NCBI RefSeq assembly: GCF_009649815.1
Contig: NZ_WJIC01000029.1
Location: forward strand, 16,636 to 80,635
Direction of reading: 5' to 3'
From: Nocardia sp. SYP-A9097
GTDB taxonomy: Bacteria > Actinomycetota > Actinomycetes > Mycobacteriales > Mycobacteriaceae
DNA length: 64,000 nucleotides
Shown piece after piece: positions 54,109 to 63,567 of the stretch (within the stretch, counting starts at the first letter, position 1; each line of letters starts with the position of its first letter). Both the position numbers and the translations under genes were made by a program. The notes under the pieces are model-generated. The model was not told the origin of the DNA. It saw only the letters and a program-made list of their open reading frames with translations, and did not search any database.

Positions 54109-54624
54109 CTACATCGATACCTCTTGTGCCGCAGTGGTACCCCTGCGGCCCAACTTGAAGATACGGAGTGAGAACGTGACGTATACCGTCGGGGCCTGCG
54201 CGGTGAACGGTTGACCAGATCCGGTGCCGGCGTCGAACACGATCAGGATCTCGGGATCGCCGTCCCGGTGATGTCCCAGCCGGTGCAGGCGTACCACCAG
54301 GTCACGGACCTGTTCAGCGGTGACGGTGGTCAGGTCGTCGTCGCGGTGCAAGCGGCGGGCGTCCGGCAGGGCCGTCCAGCTGGTGCGGCCCGGTTCCAGC
54401 GCCGCGACGAACGAGTAGGGCCAGCCGGGAATCATCTGTGCCTGGCCTCGGCCGCGGGCGTAGACGTGACAGAAGCAGCGGTCGTCGCGGGTCGGAGCGT
54501 CGGGGCGCAGCCAGTTGCTGACATCGACGGCCAAGGTGATCCGGCCGTGGTCATCGCGTGGCGGCGGCAGTGCCGCCGCCACGGCTGTGCGCACCCGGTC
54601 CCCGTCGATGCCGCCGGCTGTCAA
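54109..54624 (-). mobile_element. DDE transposase (NF041680-like), broken
   Basis: The minus frame shows ITLAVDVSNWLRPDAPTRDD, FCHVYARGRGQAQMIPGWPY, SFVAALEPGRTSWTALPDAR and DPEILIVFDAGTGSGQPF. This pattern matches a widespread actinobacterial DDE transposase group. The N-terminus lies in other frames near 54630-54780, and the C-terminal catalytic part is gone. It marks the left border of the ligase/ACP/acyltransferase island. Confidence 0.75.
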
Positions 54625-54835
54625 TCCGCTGAGGTGCCCGACTTGATCGATGAACTGAGCCTCCTGGTCTCGCCGGTCCTTTTGGCGGCGGCACCCGGCT
54701 GTTCAATGGCAACCACGATAAGCTCAGACACCGGCGTTCTCCGCCTGACCTACAGGCGTGATCGCTGACGCCTTGTAGATGCCGCATCCCACTCCTATCC
54801 TTACGGGCAGAGGGGGCGGACCCTGCGGAGTAGAG

Positions 54836-56296
54836 ATGATCTACGACAACCTGCTCGCGCTGACAGCGCGGGCACCGATCACCAGCGGATTGCGGCAGGG
54901 CGAAGCATTTACGCCCTACGCCGCTTTGGTCGAGCGGATCGGCCGACTCGCCGCCGGCTTTATCGAACGTGGCATCGAGAGCGGCGATCCCGTTGCCCTG
55001 CTGATTCCGAACTCACCCGATCTTTTCGTAACTGCCCACGCGCTCTTCGCCATCGGCGCCATCGCGATGCCGCTGGGCGAGACGGCCACGCGATCCGAAC
55101 TTGCCACGCTCGCGCAAAAAACCGGACCCGAGGCCGTCATCTCAACTCCCGGCCTTGCCGCTGCTGCCGAGATGTTGATCACAGATGCAGCCCCCGGCAT
55201 TCCCTTGTTCCTGACGAGTACCCTGCCCGAAGGAAGTGCTACCGCCCAGCTGCCGAAACTGCCAGGCGACACAACGGCGCTCTACCTCTTCTCGTCCGGC
55301 TCGACCGGGTTGCCCAAGGTGGTGCCGCACACCCATGCCGAGCTCATCGCTGATGGTGAACGAGCCAGCACAGCCTGGGACCTTCAGCCCGACGATATCG
55401 TCCTCGACATTCTACCGGGCAACTTCTCGTTGGGCTTCATAATGGGCGCTACGGAAGCCGTCGCCGGCGGTGCAACGACGCTCTACTGGAGCGATCCCCT
55501 GCCGCTGGCGCTTTCGCGCAAGAAGCTGCTCGACACCATGGTCCGCGAGCGCGTCACCTTCATGGGTGCCGTTCCGGCAATGTACGAAATCGTCGCCGGT
55601 CAGACCGGAAGTTTCGATCTCAGGCTGCGCCTGGCCTTCTCGGGCGGCGTCGCACTGAAGCGGCCGATCTTCGAAGCGGTGCGCGAACGCCTTGGTATCA
55701 CACTTCGTCAGGATTACGGCTCGACCGAGGCGAGCATGCTCTCGCACAATAACTCCGCCGATCCCGACGCAAGCTGGGCCTCGGCTGGCAAGCCGGCGGG
55801 CGACGCCAGGGTCCGCATCGTTCCGTTCGACACCGAATTCGGCCCATCCGTCGGCGAAATGGAAGTAAGATCATCCTCGCTCATGCGAGGCTATCTCGGC
55901 GATGCCGTGGCCAATGCTCAGGCGTTCGATGAGGGCTGGTTCAGGACCGGCGATCTTGCCTCGCTCGATGAAGAAGGTCGCATCTTTATCCGTGGCCGCA
56001 GCAAGCTGCTGATCGAGGTATCCGGCTACAAGATCGACCCCATCGAGGTGGAGGAGACGCTCATGACCTTGCCCGCCGTCGCCGAAGCCGCAGTGGCGGG
56101 TCTCCCAGACCGGCGCAACGGCAATCGGCTGATCGCGTTTGTCGTCAAAGGAGCGGATGTGTCGGCCGATGAGTTGATCCGATATGCCCGCGAAAGGCTG
56201 TCGGTTCAGAAGGTCCCGGCCGAGATCGCGTTCATCGACGCACTGCCGCGCAGCCCGGCCGGCAAGGTGCTCCGCGCGCGGCTGCGCGAGCTTTAG
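54836..56296 (+). CDS. AMP-dependent ligase of a three-gene acyl-transfer cluster
   Basis: 486 aa ANL enzyme. A3 is ALYLFSSGSTGLPKVV (variant FSSGSTG), A5 is QDYGSTEASML, A7 is GWFRTGDLASLDEEGRIFIR, hinge GRSKLLIEVSGYKIDPIEVE, and the catalytic Lys is in LPRSPAGKVLRAR. It probably loads a carboxylic acid onto the ACP encoded tail-to-tail with it (the stops overlap by 4 bases). GGAG precedes ATG 54836. Codon choice differs by eye from the neighbouring core genes, so I infer recent transfer. Substrate unknown. Confidence 0.88.
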   Translation: MIYDNLLALTARAPITSGLRQGEAFTPYAALVERIGRLAAGFIERGIESGDPVALLIPNSPDLFVTAHALFAIGAIAMPLGETATRSELATLAQKTGPEAVISTPGLAAAAEMLITDAAPGIPLFLTSTLPEGSATAQLPKLPGDTTALYLFSSGSTGLPKVVPHTHAELIADGERASTAWDLQPDDIVLDILPGNFSLGFIMGATEAVAGGATTLYWSDPLPLALSRKKLLDTMVRERVTFMGAVPAMYEIVAGQTGSFDLRLRLAFSGGVALKRPIFEAVRERLGITLRQDYGSTEASMLSHNNSADPDASWASAGKPAGDARVRIVPFDTEFGPSVGEMEVRSSSLMRGYLGDAVANAQAFDEGWFRTGDLASLDEEGRIFIRGRSKLLIEVSGYKIDPIEVEETLMTLPAVAEAAVAGLPDRRNGNRLIAFVVKGADVSADELIRYARERLSVQKVPAEIAFIDALPRSPAGKVLRARLREL

Positions 56297-56547
56297 GCGG
56301 GCTGAGCCGCTCGCTGCGAAACGTAGGCTGCCAAGTTCGCGGGCGATTCGAACAGGTCCGCCCGTATCTCCGTGTCAGGGATGCTGATCTTGAATCGCTT
56401 CTCGAGGAACTGCACCAGTTTTACCAGATTGATCGAGTCCAGCAGGCCGGCCTCAAGCAAAGGGGTCTCGCTATTGACCGGCGCTCCGCCGGTTTCAGCC
56501 ACCATGGCGGAGATATACTCGATTATCGGTTGTTCGATATCGTTCAT
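56293..56547 (-). CDS. free-standing acyl carrier protein
   Basis: 84 aa from ATG 56547, with AAGGGA 8 bases upstream. The ACP signature is PLLEAGLLDSINLVKLVQFL, with the phosphopantetheine Ser38 in LLDSI. Helix IV is ESPANLAAYVSQRA. It is encoded on the strand opposite to both partners: convergent with the ligase and divergent from the acyltransferase. It should carry the activated acyl or aminoacyl group between them. Confidence 0.9.
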   Translation of the reverse strand: MNDIEQPIIEYISAMVAETGGAPVNSETPLLEAGLLDSINLVKLVQFLEKRFKISIPDTEIRADLFESPANLAAYVSQRAAQPA

Positions 56548-56582
56548 CACTTAAATCCCTTATGTAGTCAGCATACTAGCCA

Positions 56583-56602
56583 ATTTCATCGCGACCTGAA
56601 AT
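56583..56602. promoter_or_regulatory. palindrome ATTTCA-N8-TGAAAT in divergent ACP/acyltransferase gap
   Basis: Perfect 6-base arms around 8 bases, in an 82-base AT-rich divergent region that must hold both promoters. Possible operator; no regulator gene is next to it. Confidence 0.5.
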
Positions 56603-56629
56603 GGTATTCGAAAACATTGGGAGGACGGC

Positions 56630-57910
56630 TTGGGCGAAGCGCGCCCGCTGGGCGAACGGGAACAACTGCTCAACCATTTGCATGCCCGTGGCGGGCTGAT
56701 CACCATGCAGGTGCTGCACGTGCGCGGCCGCCTCGATCCGGCGCTGGTGAAGCGCGCGCTCGCCTGGCTACAGACCCAGCATCCCATCCTTCGCGCTCAT
56801 ATCCGCTACGGCAAGATTGTCTGGCGACGCCTGCCGCCCTTCGCCTATCGCCAGAGCTGGTTCGACACCGAGGGCACAACGGAGATCCCGTTGAAGGTGC
56901 TCGACGACACCGCCCCAGACGCTTGGCGCAAGGTTTTTGCCTCTGGCATCCGCACACCGATCCCGAAGGGCAACCATCCGCGCCAGCGGATAACGCTAGT
57001 GCGGCAGTCGCCCGACGCCGACCTCAACCACATCGTCATCTGCGCCGATCACGCAACGCTCGACGCCCAGTCCGCGAACATGCTCGCTCGCCAGCTTCTC
57101 GAATTCCTCGCCGATCCAGCCATGGAGCAACTGAAACCGCCGCTCCACACCGCCCTGCCCCCGCCGGTCGAGGCCGGCCTGCCCAACAAGTCTGGCGGTG
57201 GCAAGAAGACCGCATATACGCTAGCCATTCGGCTGCCCAAGCAGACGGTACCCGATCCGAAGAAAGAAACGCGAGTACTGGAGCGTCACCTCAGGCCCAT
57301 CACAACGGCAACGCTCGAGGATGCCGTCAAAGCCAACAGAACGACGCTTCACGGTGCGATAACGGCAGCCTTCCTGCTTGCCATGCGCGAGCGGTACGGG
57401 CTCGACGCCATGACCGTGTTGACCACGGTCGACCTCCGTCGCCTCAGTGAACTCGCGCTGCCGGACGAGACCTACGGTTGCTACGTCGACATCCTGCGTA
57501 CCAAGCACCCGATAACCGACGACTTCTGGGCAACCGCCCGTGACGCCTCGTTCAAGCTGATCGCCGCGCTGGCCAAGGACCGGGAGTCCGCCTCGATCAT
57601 GAAGTTTCCCGGATGGGAAGCGTATCGGAACGAAGTCGGCCCAACGATCCGGAACAACCGGCGCATGGACGGACTTGCTGTTACCACGGCAGGCGAGTCC
57701 GGCCTTCAGACCAGCTACGGCGCCTACACGCTCGAGGACGTCACCAGGGCCGTTTCGCTCGACATGTTCGGCCCGTCACTGTTTGTGATCGCCAACGAGC
57801 GGCTTGGTGGCCTCGACCTCAGCGTCGGGTACGCGGCAATTGCGATGAGCGAGGATGAGGTCGCCTGGCTCACCGACAACGCGGTGGACCGGCTCGAAAG
57901 TGCTGGATAA
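56630..57910 (+). CDS. condensation-domain-like acyltransferase (PapA/NRPS C-domain relative)
   Basis: 426 aa from TTG 56630, which follows GGGAGG at the right distance. The CAT-like fold is suggested by HARGGLITMQVLHVRGRLDP, LQTQHPILRAHIRYGKI and the active-site motif ICADHATLDAQS. That gives DHATLD in place of HHxxxDG: the second His and the Asp are kept. The C-terminal DMFGPSLFVIANERLGGLDL and VGYAAIAMSEDEVAWLTDNA resemble the latch of such enzymes. It likely moves the acyl group from the ACP to an alcohol or amine acceptor. Confidence 0.8.
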   Translation: MGEARPLGEREQLLNHLHARGGLITMQVLHVRGRLDPALVKRALAWLQTQHPILRAHIRYGKIVWRRLPPFAYRQSWFDTEGTTEIPLKVLDDTAPDAWRKVFASGIRTPIPKGNHPRQRITLVRQSPDADLNHIVICADHATLDAQSANMLARQLLEFLADPAMEQLKPPLHTALPPPVEAGLPNKSGGGKKTAYTLAIRLPKQTVPDPKKETRVLERHLRPITTATLEDAVKANRTTLHGAITAAFLLAMRERYGLDAMTVLTTVDLRRLSELALPDETYGCYVDILRTKHPITDDFWATARDASFKLIAALAKDRESASIMKFPGWEAYRNEVGPTIRNNRRMDGLAVTTAGESGLQTSYGAYTLEDVTRAVSLDMFGPSLFVIANERLGGLDLSVGYAAIAMSEDEVAWLTDNAVDRLESAG

Positions 57911-58053
57911 GAACGCCGCGCCGATCGCAGCACGCTCCGCGTCGTGGACAAGGTTCCGGAGGCCGACCTCGTCGAACAATCCATCCCGGTACCACTGGAC
58001 GACGACTTCGACGCGTGCCCGCGCCCATCCGGACGCGGGCGAAGTAGCTCGAC

Positions 58054-59697
58054 TCAGGGCGCGATCTTGGCGCGCACCGTCGCGTGCAGCTCGCGCAGGC
58101 TCGACCGCTCGGTGACCACCTCGAGCACCCGCGTGCCGTGTGCGTGCCCGGCCAACTCGACGGCCAGCTGCTCAGGATCGACCTGGCTGTGCGGAATGCG
58201 GTAGGCGGCGCACAGCGCGGCCAGATCCACGTCGTGCGGGGTGCCGAACACCCGCTCGAATACTCCGGCATACTGCGGGTCACCCTGTTCGAGCAGCTCG
58301 AAGATGCCGCCGCCGTCGTCATTGGCTACCACGATGGTCAGATCGGCCGGGCGGGGTTCGCCGGGCCCGATCAGCAGGCCGGACGCGTCGTGCAGGAAGG
58401 TCAGATCACCCAGCAGCGCGACGGTGCGGCCGTCGTGGTGCAGCGCCGCGCCGACAGCCGTGGACACGGTGCCGTCGATGCCCGCGACACCGCGGTTGGA
58501 CAGCACCGTGATACCCGGCCGGGGGTAGGACACCAGGGCCGCGTCGCGCACCGGATTGGACGCGCCGAGCAGCAGCTGGTCGCCCTCGCGCAGCGAGTCC
58601 ATCACCACCGCCGCCACGTGCAGGCCGGTCGGCTTCGGGTGCACGGCGAGTTCGGCCCGGATCACCTCGGTCGCCCTCGCGCTGAGCTCACGGCAATGCG
58701 CCAGCCACTCCGGGCGCGATGCGCCGGTGGCAATCACCCGGGTGCCGGTGCCGACCACATTGCCGGAGACATCGGGCCAGCGCGGCCCGGTGGTGACCGC
58801 GTAGACGGTGACGTTCGGATCGGCCAGCACCTTGGCCACCGGACGGTGCAGGGTCGGACGGCCGGTGATGATGGCCTGGCGCGGCTTCAGCAGCGGCAGC
58901 GCCAACGGGTGCAGCGCGGGGCCGTGCATGGGGGCGGTGGGTTCGGCGACGGTCGGCAGCTCGGACAGTTCCGGCCGGAGCCTGGCGCCGTGGCCGGAAA
59001 TAACGACAGTGTCGGGGGTCAGGTCGATGTCGAGCGGCACATCGAGCGTCGCGTACTGGGTGAGCGTCCAGGCCCGTCCGCCCTCGCGTCCCTCGGGCGC
59101 GCACTCGCCGGGGGCGAGGTCGGGCACCAGCGGCTCGCGCAGCGGGATATCGAAATGCACCGGGCCCGCGTTGCCGGAGCGGGTGCCGCGGGCCGCGGCG
59201 AGCACCCGGCAGACCACCGAGCGCCACAGGCTGTTCTGGAGCCCGTACGGTGCGCAGTCGGCGGACGCGGATTCTTCCTCGGCGAGGCCGAGGCTGATGG
59301 TGGTGCGGACCTGACTGCCGAACATACCGAGCTGTTCCACGGTCTGGTTGGCGCCGGAGCCGAGCATCTCGTAGGGCCGATTGGCGCTGAGCACCACCAG
59401 CGGCACCCGCGCGTAGTTGGCCTCCAGCACCGCGGGACCGAGGTTGGCCACCGCGGTCCCCGAGGTCATCACGACGGGTACCGGTAGCCGACTGGCTACC
59501 GCCAGCCCGACCGCGAGGAAGCCCGCGGTCCGTTCGTCGATGCGCATGTGCAGTCGCAGTCGGCCCGCCGCATCCGCCGCCTGCACAGCGAAGGCCAGCG
59601 GCGCGTTCCGGGAACCGGGACACAGAACAACGTCCCGGACACCCCCACGCGCGAGTTCGTCGACGACCACGTGCGCCTGTGCTGTGGACGGATTCAC
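58054..59697 (-). CDS. menD: 2-succinyl-5-enolpyruvyl-6-hydroxy-3-cyclohexene-1-carboxylate synthase
   Basis: 547 aa thiamine-diphosphate enzyme of menaquinone synthesis; joins isochorismate and 2-oxoglutarate. N-terminal VLCPGSRNAPLAFAVQ, RIDERTAGFLAVGLA (catalytic Glu region) and VMTSGTAVANLGPAVLEANY are MenD-specific. The ThDP-Mg motif is LGDLTFLHDASGLL, then VVANDDGGGIFELLEQ. Normal length. A core gene, bordered on one side by the foreign cluster and on the other by an IS5 copy. Confidence 0.96.
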   Translation of the reverse strand: MNPSTAQAHVVVDELARGGVRDVVLCPGSRNAPLAFAVQAADAAGRLRLHMRIDERTAGFLAVGLAVASRLPVPVVMTSGTAVANLGPAVLEANYARVPLVVLSANRPYEMLGSGANQTVEQLGMFGSQVRTTISLGLAEEESASADCAPYGLQNSLWRSVVCRVLAAARGTRSGNAGPVHFDIPLREPLVPDLAPGECAPEGREGGRAWTLTQYATLDVPLDIDLTPDTVVISGHGARLRPELSELPTVAEPTAPMHGPALHPLALPLLKPRQAIITGRPTLHRPVAKVLADPNVTVYAVTTGPRWPDVSGNVVGTGTRVIATGASRPEWLAHCRELSARATEVIRAELAVHPKPTGLHVAAVVMDSLREGDQLLLGASNPVRDAALVSYPRPGITVLSNRGVAGIDGTVSTAVGAALHHDGRTVALLGDLTFLHDASGLLIGPGEPRPADLTIVVANDDGGGIFELLEQGDPQYAGVFERVFGTPHDVDLAALCAAYRIPHSQVDPEQLAVELAGHAHGTRVLEVVTERSSLRELHATVRAKIAP

Positions 59698-59709
59698 GAC
59701 TCCAGCCTC

Positions 59710-60519
59710 TCAGGCAATCATCTCGGTTTGATTGCTGAGTCGTCGCCAGCAGATGAGTGCGGTGGCGAGGTCGAGGAATCCGTGGTGGATATCGGTGCGT
59801 CTTTCCCATCGGATCGCCAGGCGCCGGTATTGGTGGAGCAGGGCCAGGGATTGCTCGACGATCCATCGTCCGGCGGTGACCTTGTCGCGGGTGCCGCGGC
59901 GCGGGATGTAGCCGGTGATGCGGCGTTGCCGCAGCTCGCAATACACGCTCGGATAGTCGTAGCCCTTGTCGGCGATCGCAGTGGTTATCCGGTGCCGGGG
60001 CCGGCCCGCACGCCCGCGCAGAGGTTGCACCCGGTCGAGCAGTGTGGGCAGCAGCAGGTGGTCGTTGACGTTGGCCGCCGACAACGCGACCGCGAGCGGG
60101 AACCCGTTGCCGCAGGTCAGAATGTGGTGTTTCGAGCCGGTCTCGGCGCGGTCGACCGGACTGGGACCGGTTGCGGCGCCCCTATTTTCGCCCGCACATG
60201 CGAGCCGTCGACCATAACCCGGTCGAAGTCGATCAAGCCGGCGGCGTGACAGCGGGCGAGCACGCCCGTGATATATCTGCTCGAACACCCCCGCCGCCTG
60301 CCAGTCCCGTAACCTGCGCCAGCACGTCATTCCGGATCCAAAGCCCAGCTCCTGAGGCAGGTCTTCCCACCCGATCCCGGTGATCAACACGAACAGAATT
60401 CCCTGCAGCACAAGCCGATTGTCCATCTGAGCAGGCCCCGGAGTTCCCGCCGATTTCACCGGTAGTAGCGGTTCGATAACCGCCCACAATCGGTCGTCCA
60501 CGATCCATGGTGCTGCCAC
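59710..60519 (-). mobile_element. IS5-family transposase with two compensating frameshifts
   Basis: 269 codons. The N-terminus ends normally at LRDWQAAGVFEQIY, and the C-terminus from GAATGPSPVDRAETGSKHH through ADKGYDYPSVYCELRQRRI and GRWIVEQSLALLHQYRRLAI is normal. Between them (about 60180-60285) the frame encodes Arg-rich junk. The alternative frame gives LIDFDRVMVDGSHVRAK, which holds the first catalytic Asp. So two indels shift out and back, removing the D of the DDE triad: inactive. Confidence 0.88.
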
Positions 60520-60789
60520 AGCGAAACATCCCGCACTGCAACGGGACTCACCGCCAGCCGACCGAACCTGTTAGGAGCTCTAAGAGCTGCATTTCAGGCG
60601 CACCACACTAGACGACTGTTGAATAGGTGCCGACAGACCCGGGAAGGTCCCCCACCGAAACCATGGGCTCCCCGATACGCGAAATAGATTGGTGCAGTTG
60701 CCAATTGCGTTGCCGGACAATCCGGAAATGCACTCGAACGTCTGGCAACGAATCGCCGGCGTCCGTCGAACGACGGTCGTCGCGGGCTT

Positions 60790-61272
60790 CTACAACTTGT
60801 AGCCGATCTGGCGCAGTAACTGTCGACGGTCTGCCTGGTCGTCAGCATTTTCCACGCCCAGCGGTGCGGACCCGTCGACCACTCCGACAATTCCCCGACC
60901 CAGCTCGGTCTGAGCAATCAACACGTCCACGGGATTGGCTGTAGCACAGAAGATTCCGCAGACTTCCGGGACGTGCTTAATCGCATTGAGCACATTGACC
61001 GGGTATCCCTCGCGTAGGAAGACGATGAACGAGTGTCCCGCTCCGACTGCGACTGCGTTCTTCGTGGCGAGCTCGATCAGATCGTCGTCGTTGCCGGAGT
61101 GGCGAACCAGGCATGGCCCGGATGCCTCGCAGAATGCCAGCCCGAACCGTAGATAGGAACTGACCCCGACCAACGCCTCGTGCAGGTCCTCTACGGTTTT
61201 GATGAAGTGGGCCTGTCCGATGATGACGTTGAGATCGTCCGGTTTGTCGATACGCACGGCTGTCAACTCCAC
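60790..61272 (-). CDS. adenosine-specific kinase (DUF355)
   Basis: 160 aa from GTG 61272. Highly typical sequence: MELTAVRIDKPDDLNVIIGQ, AHFIKTVEDLHEAL, GLAFCEASGPCLVRHSGND, AVAVGAGHSFIVFLREGYPV, CGIFCATANPVDVLIAQTEL, GRGIVGVVDG. The family (archaeal PAE2307-like) is reported to phosphorylate adenosine. It is found patchily in bacteria; the gene stands alone between an IS copy and a non-coding stretch. Confidence 0.9.
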   Translation of the reverse strand: MELTAVRIDKPDDLNVIIGQAHFIKTVEDLHEALVGVSSYLRFGLAFCEASGPCLVRHSGNDDDLIELATKNAVAVGAGHSFIVFLREGYPVNVLNAIKHVPEVCGIFCATANPVDVLIAQTELGRGIVGVVDGSAPLGVENADDQADRRQLLRQIGYKL

Positions 61273-61680
61273 AGCAACATTCTGCGCCTCACCGATGTGG
61301 ATTCACAGCACTTTGGCACCGATTTGCTCGCGCAGCATCAATGAGCCGAGATACGGCCATATTCAGGGGCCCACGGGTATTGACTGAAGGCAGATCAAGA
61401 GGAGACTGGACCTATACTGGAACACCGGAAAAAGAGCCGCACTGTCGGCGGAGACGTCTGTCGACTCTGTGACGTTCTTCCAGGATCTAGCTAAGCCCCC
61501 GGCAAGCCAATCGAATACCTGAGTTGTCAGCGACGACTGAGGCTCATGGTTTCGATGGAGACTACCGGGGACTGTTCTGTGTGGGGGCGTTTGCAGCAGG
61601 TCGCTTCCCCACCTACCAGCGACAGGCCTCGGGATAGTGGTCTGCGGATTCAAGACAGATCAAGCTCGGTCCACGAATGT
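61273..61680. other. no supported gene
   Basis: Minus-strand frame 61363-61653 has no recognisable domain or ribosome-binding site. Composition is less GC-rich than in flanking genes, perhaps IS residue. Confidence 0.4.
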
Positions 61681-62276
61681 TCAGCGGGGTTCGGACCAGG
61701 TGCGTATGTCGCCCAGGGTAACGGGCATCGGGTCGGAGACATCGATCGTGAATCGGAATATCTTTCGGGCGCGGCGGCTGTTTTCGGGGTCGAAGAAGCG
61801 GAGTTCGACGTCCCAGCAGTCGCTGCCCAGGCGGCAGAACTGGCTTTTATCGATGGTGTCCAGGGACATTCCGGCGGCGATGGCGGCGGTGATGGTATGG
61901 GTGGCTTGAAAGGTGTTGGTGGCGGCGAAGTTAGGGCCCGGTCGCGCGAGGCCCGACCGGGGTTGGGTAGGTCGTGGTACACCTTCGTCAGGAATTCACG
62001 CAGGCCGCGGCGGATGTCGGCGGGGTCGGCATTGCCGGGCAGGGATGCGACGGCGGCGACCGCACTGTCGAGGAGGGTAGTGATCTGCCAACCGTAGAGG
62101 CCGCAGATCTGGTCGACTTCGACCACCGGAATCTGCTGTCCTGAAAACAGTTTCACGATGCGGTCGGTGCGGCACCCTTTCCCGGTGGCGGCACAAGAAC
62201 AGAGGAAGACCTCACACTCGTCGCCGACATCACCGGCCGAGCTCGTCTCGGCGAGCAACCGTTCGGAAAAGCGCAT
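61681..62276 (-). pseudogene. PatG C-terminal-domain protein, frameshifted
   Basis: The first part (from Met at 62276) has CSCAATGKGCRTDRIVKLFS, VDQICGLYGWQITTLLDSAV and FLTKVYHDLPNPGRASRDRA. One base is missing at about 61930 (GCCCTAAC for GCCCTxAAC). The other frame continues NFAATNTFQATHTITAAIAA, MSLDTIDKSQFCRLGSDCWD and FRFTIDVSDPMPVTLGDIR. This is the domain fused to cyanobactin macrocyclase/protease PatG, here stand-alone. No precursor peptide or cyclodehydratase is seen. Confidence 0.72.
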
Positions 62277-62529
62277 CGCCGGTACAGAGTCAGCATCCGG
62301 TCTCAGGCCAAGCAGGTGCGCTCGCGGAAGCGAGGCGCCAGGGGCATCCTGCTGAGTCCCGTTACCAATGGCGGCATGGTCTCCTTGGATTGGTCGGGTG
62401 ACACTCGAGTTGGTCACCGTTGGGCATCCTGGAGGGCCCCGTCGCCGATACGGCTGCGGACCGATCTCGACGCGATTCTCCGGTCCGACTCGGCTTCGCC
62501 GACCGGGGCGGTTCCGTCGGCCGGGTGTT

Positions 62530-62988
62530 TCAGGTCTGGTTGGTTCCGTTGGTACGGGCCTCGACGGCCTCGACTGTCTTGTGGAATGCGTTTCGCAGGA
62601 CGCCCTGGCCGACGGTGCCGACCACGGCTCCGACCGCGCGGCCCTTGAGGTTCTTGCCCTCGCGCACCACCGTGACATCGATATCGGTCTTGCCGTCGGC
62701 GCGGGGCGTGAGGGTGTAGGTGTGGCCCGAGTGGCCACCCCACAGATTGGAATCGGTGGTCGTCATAACGACGCGGCGGGGGTTGGACCAGTCGTAGTGC
62801 AGGCGTTCCCAGATACCGCGTGATCCCTCCGTGACGTCGGCTTCGGTGGGGCCGCGGTGGTGCACCTCAAGGTATTCGTCGGTGCTGTTCCCGAACAATT
62901 GCTCGCGGTCGGGTCCGAAGTCGGTGAGCGCCGCGAGGAACTCTTCGGGTGTCGCGGTCGTCGTCTCGGTGAAGTGGAGAGTGGGCAT
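62530..62988 (-). CDS. SRPBCC/START-like protein (DUF2505/polyketide-cyclase type)
   Basis: 152 aa from ATG 62988, preceded by AAGGGTGA. Pattern MPTLHFTETTTATPEEFLAA, LTDFGPDREQLFG, YDWSNPRRVVMTTTDSNLWG, GHTYTLTPRADGKTDIDVTV, ending in a long C-terminal helix; typical of the helix-grip ligand-binding fold. Ligand unknown. Confidence 0.82.
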   Translation of the reverse strand: MPTLHFTETTTATPEEFLAALTDFGPDREQLFGNSTDEYLEVHHRGPTEADVTEGSRGIWERLHYDWSNPRRVVMTTTDSNLWGGHSGHTYTLTPRADGKTDIDVTVVREGKNLKGRAVGAVVGTVGQGVLRNAFHKTVEAVEARTNGTNQT

Positions 62989-63567
62989 GGGTTCACCCTT
63001 CGACATGAATCGTGAATGGTCGTGGTCGCGACAAACCGACGATGGCGTGCGCGCCCATGGTGCGTGCCAGTGAATATGCACATCGCTACGGTGGATCGCG
63101 GGCAACGTACCAATCCAACAAAGTCTAGAGCCGATGGCGCGGGACGAGAACCCGATCCAGGTCTCTGATATGGAACCGCTATTTTCCGGGTCAGTGCCCT
63201 GTAGCCGAGTAACGATGTGCTGTGATCAAACCCTTGCGGATCGCGCGGTCAACTTGCCGCCGTCGTTCTATTCGTATTCGTAACCGTGTGGCGCAAAAGG
63301 TCTCCAAAGCAGCCGCCACGCAGGACCACGCTTTTGTAGGGCCGCAGCCGAGCACCGGTCTCGATCGCCTCGCCCGCTACCGGCTCAACACCCTGGCAGG
63401 TCTCGGCATGGTCGACGAGGGCAACCCGGGGTAGTCCTGATCGAAGTCGCCCGAGCGGCTCACCGGCTCCCAGCAAGCGGGCGCCGCGCCGGTGCCGGGT
63501 TACAGGCCCGCGCGGTGGAGAAACTCGCCGAGGTCGACGCCGAGCTGACCGCGTTGCGCGACACTGG
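62989..63567. other. no intact gene; probable IS and gene debris
   Basis: A plus-strand stretch around 63330-63435 reads HAFVGPQPSTGLDRLARYRL without partner domains, and 63440-63560 holds a helical Ala/Glu-rich fragment (RAVEKLAEVDAELTALRD). Both look like remnants joined to a transposase tail. Confidence 0.4.

Noticed and set aside
58084..59487. 467-codon plus-strand ORF
   Set aside because: Antisense to menD.
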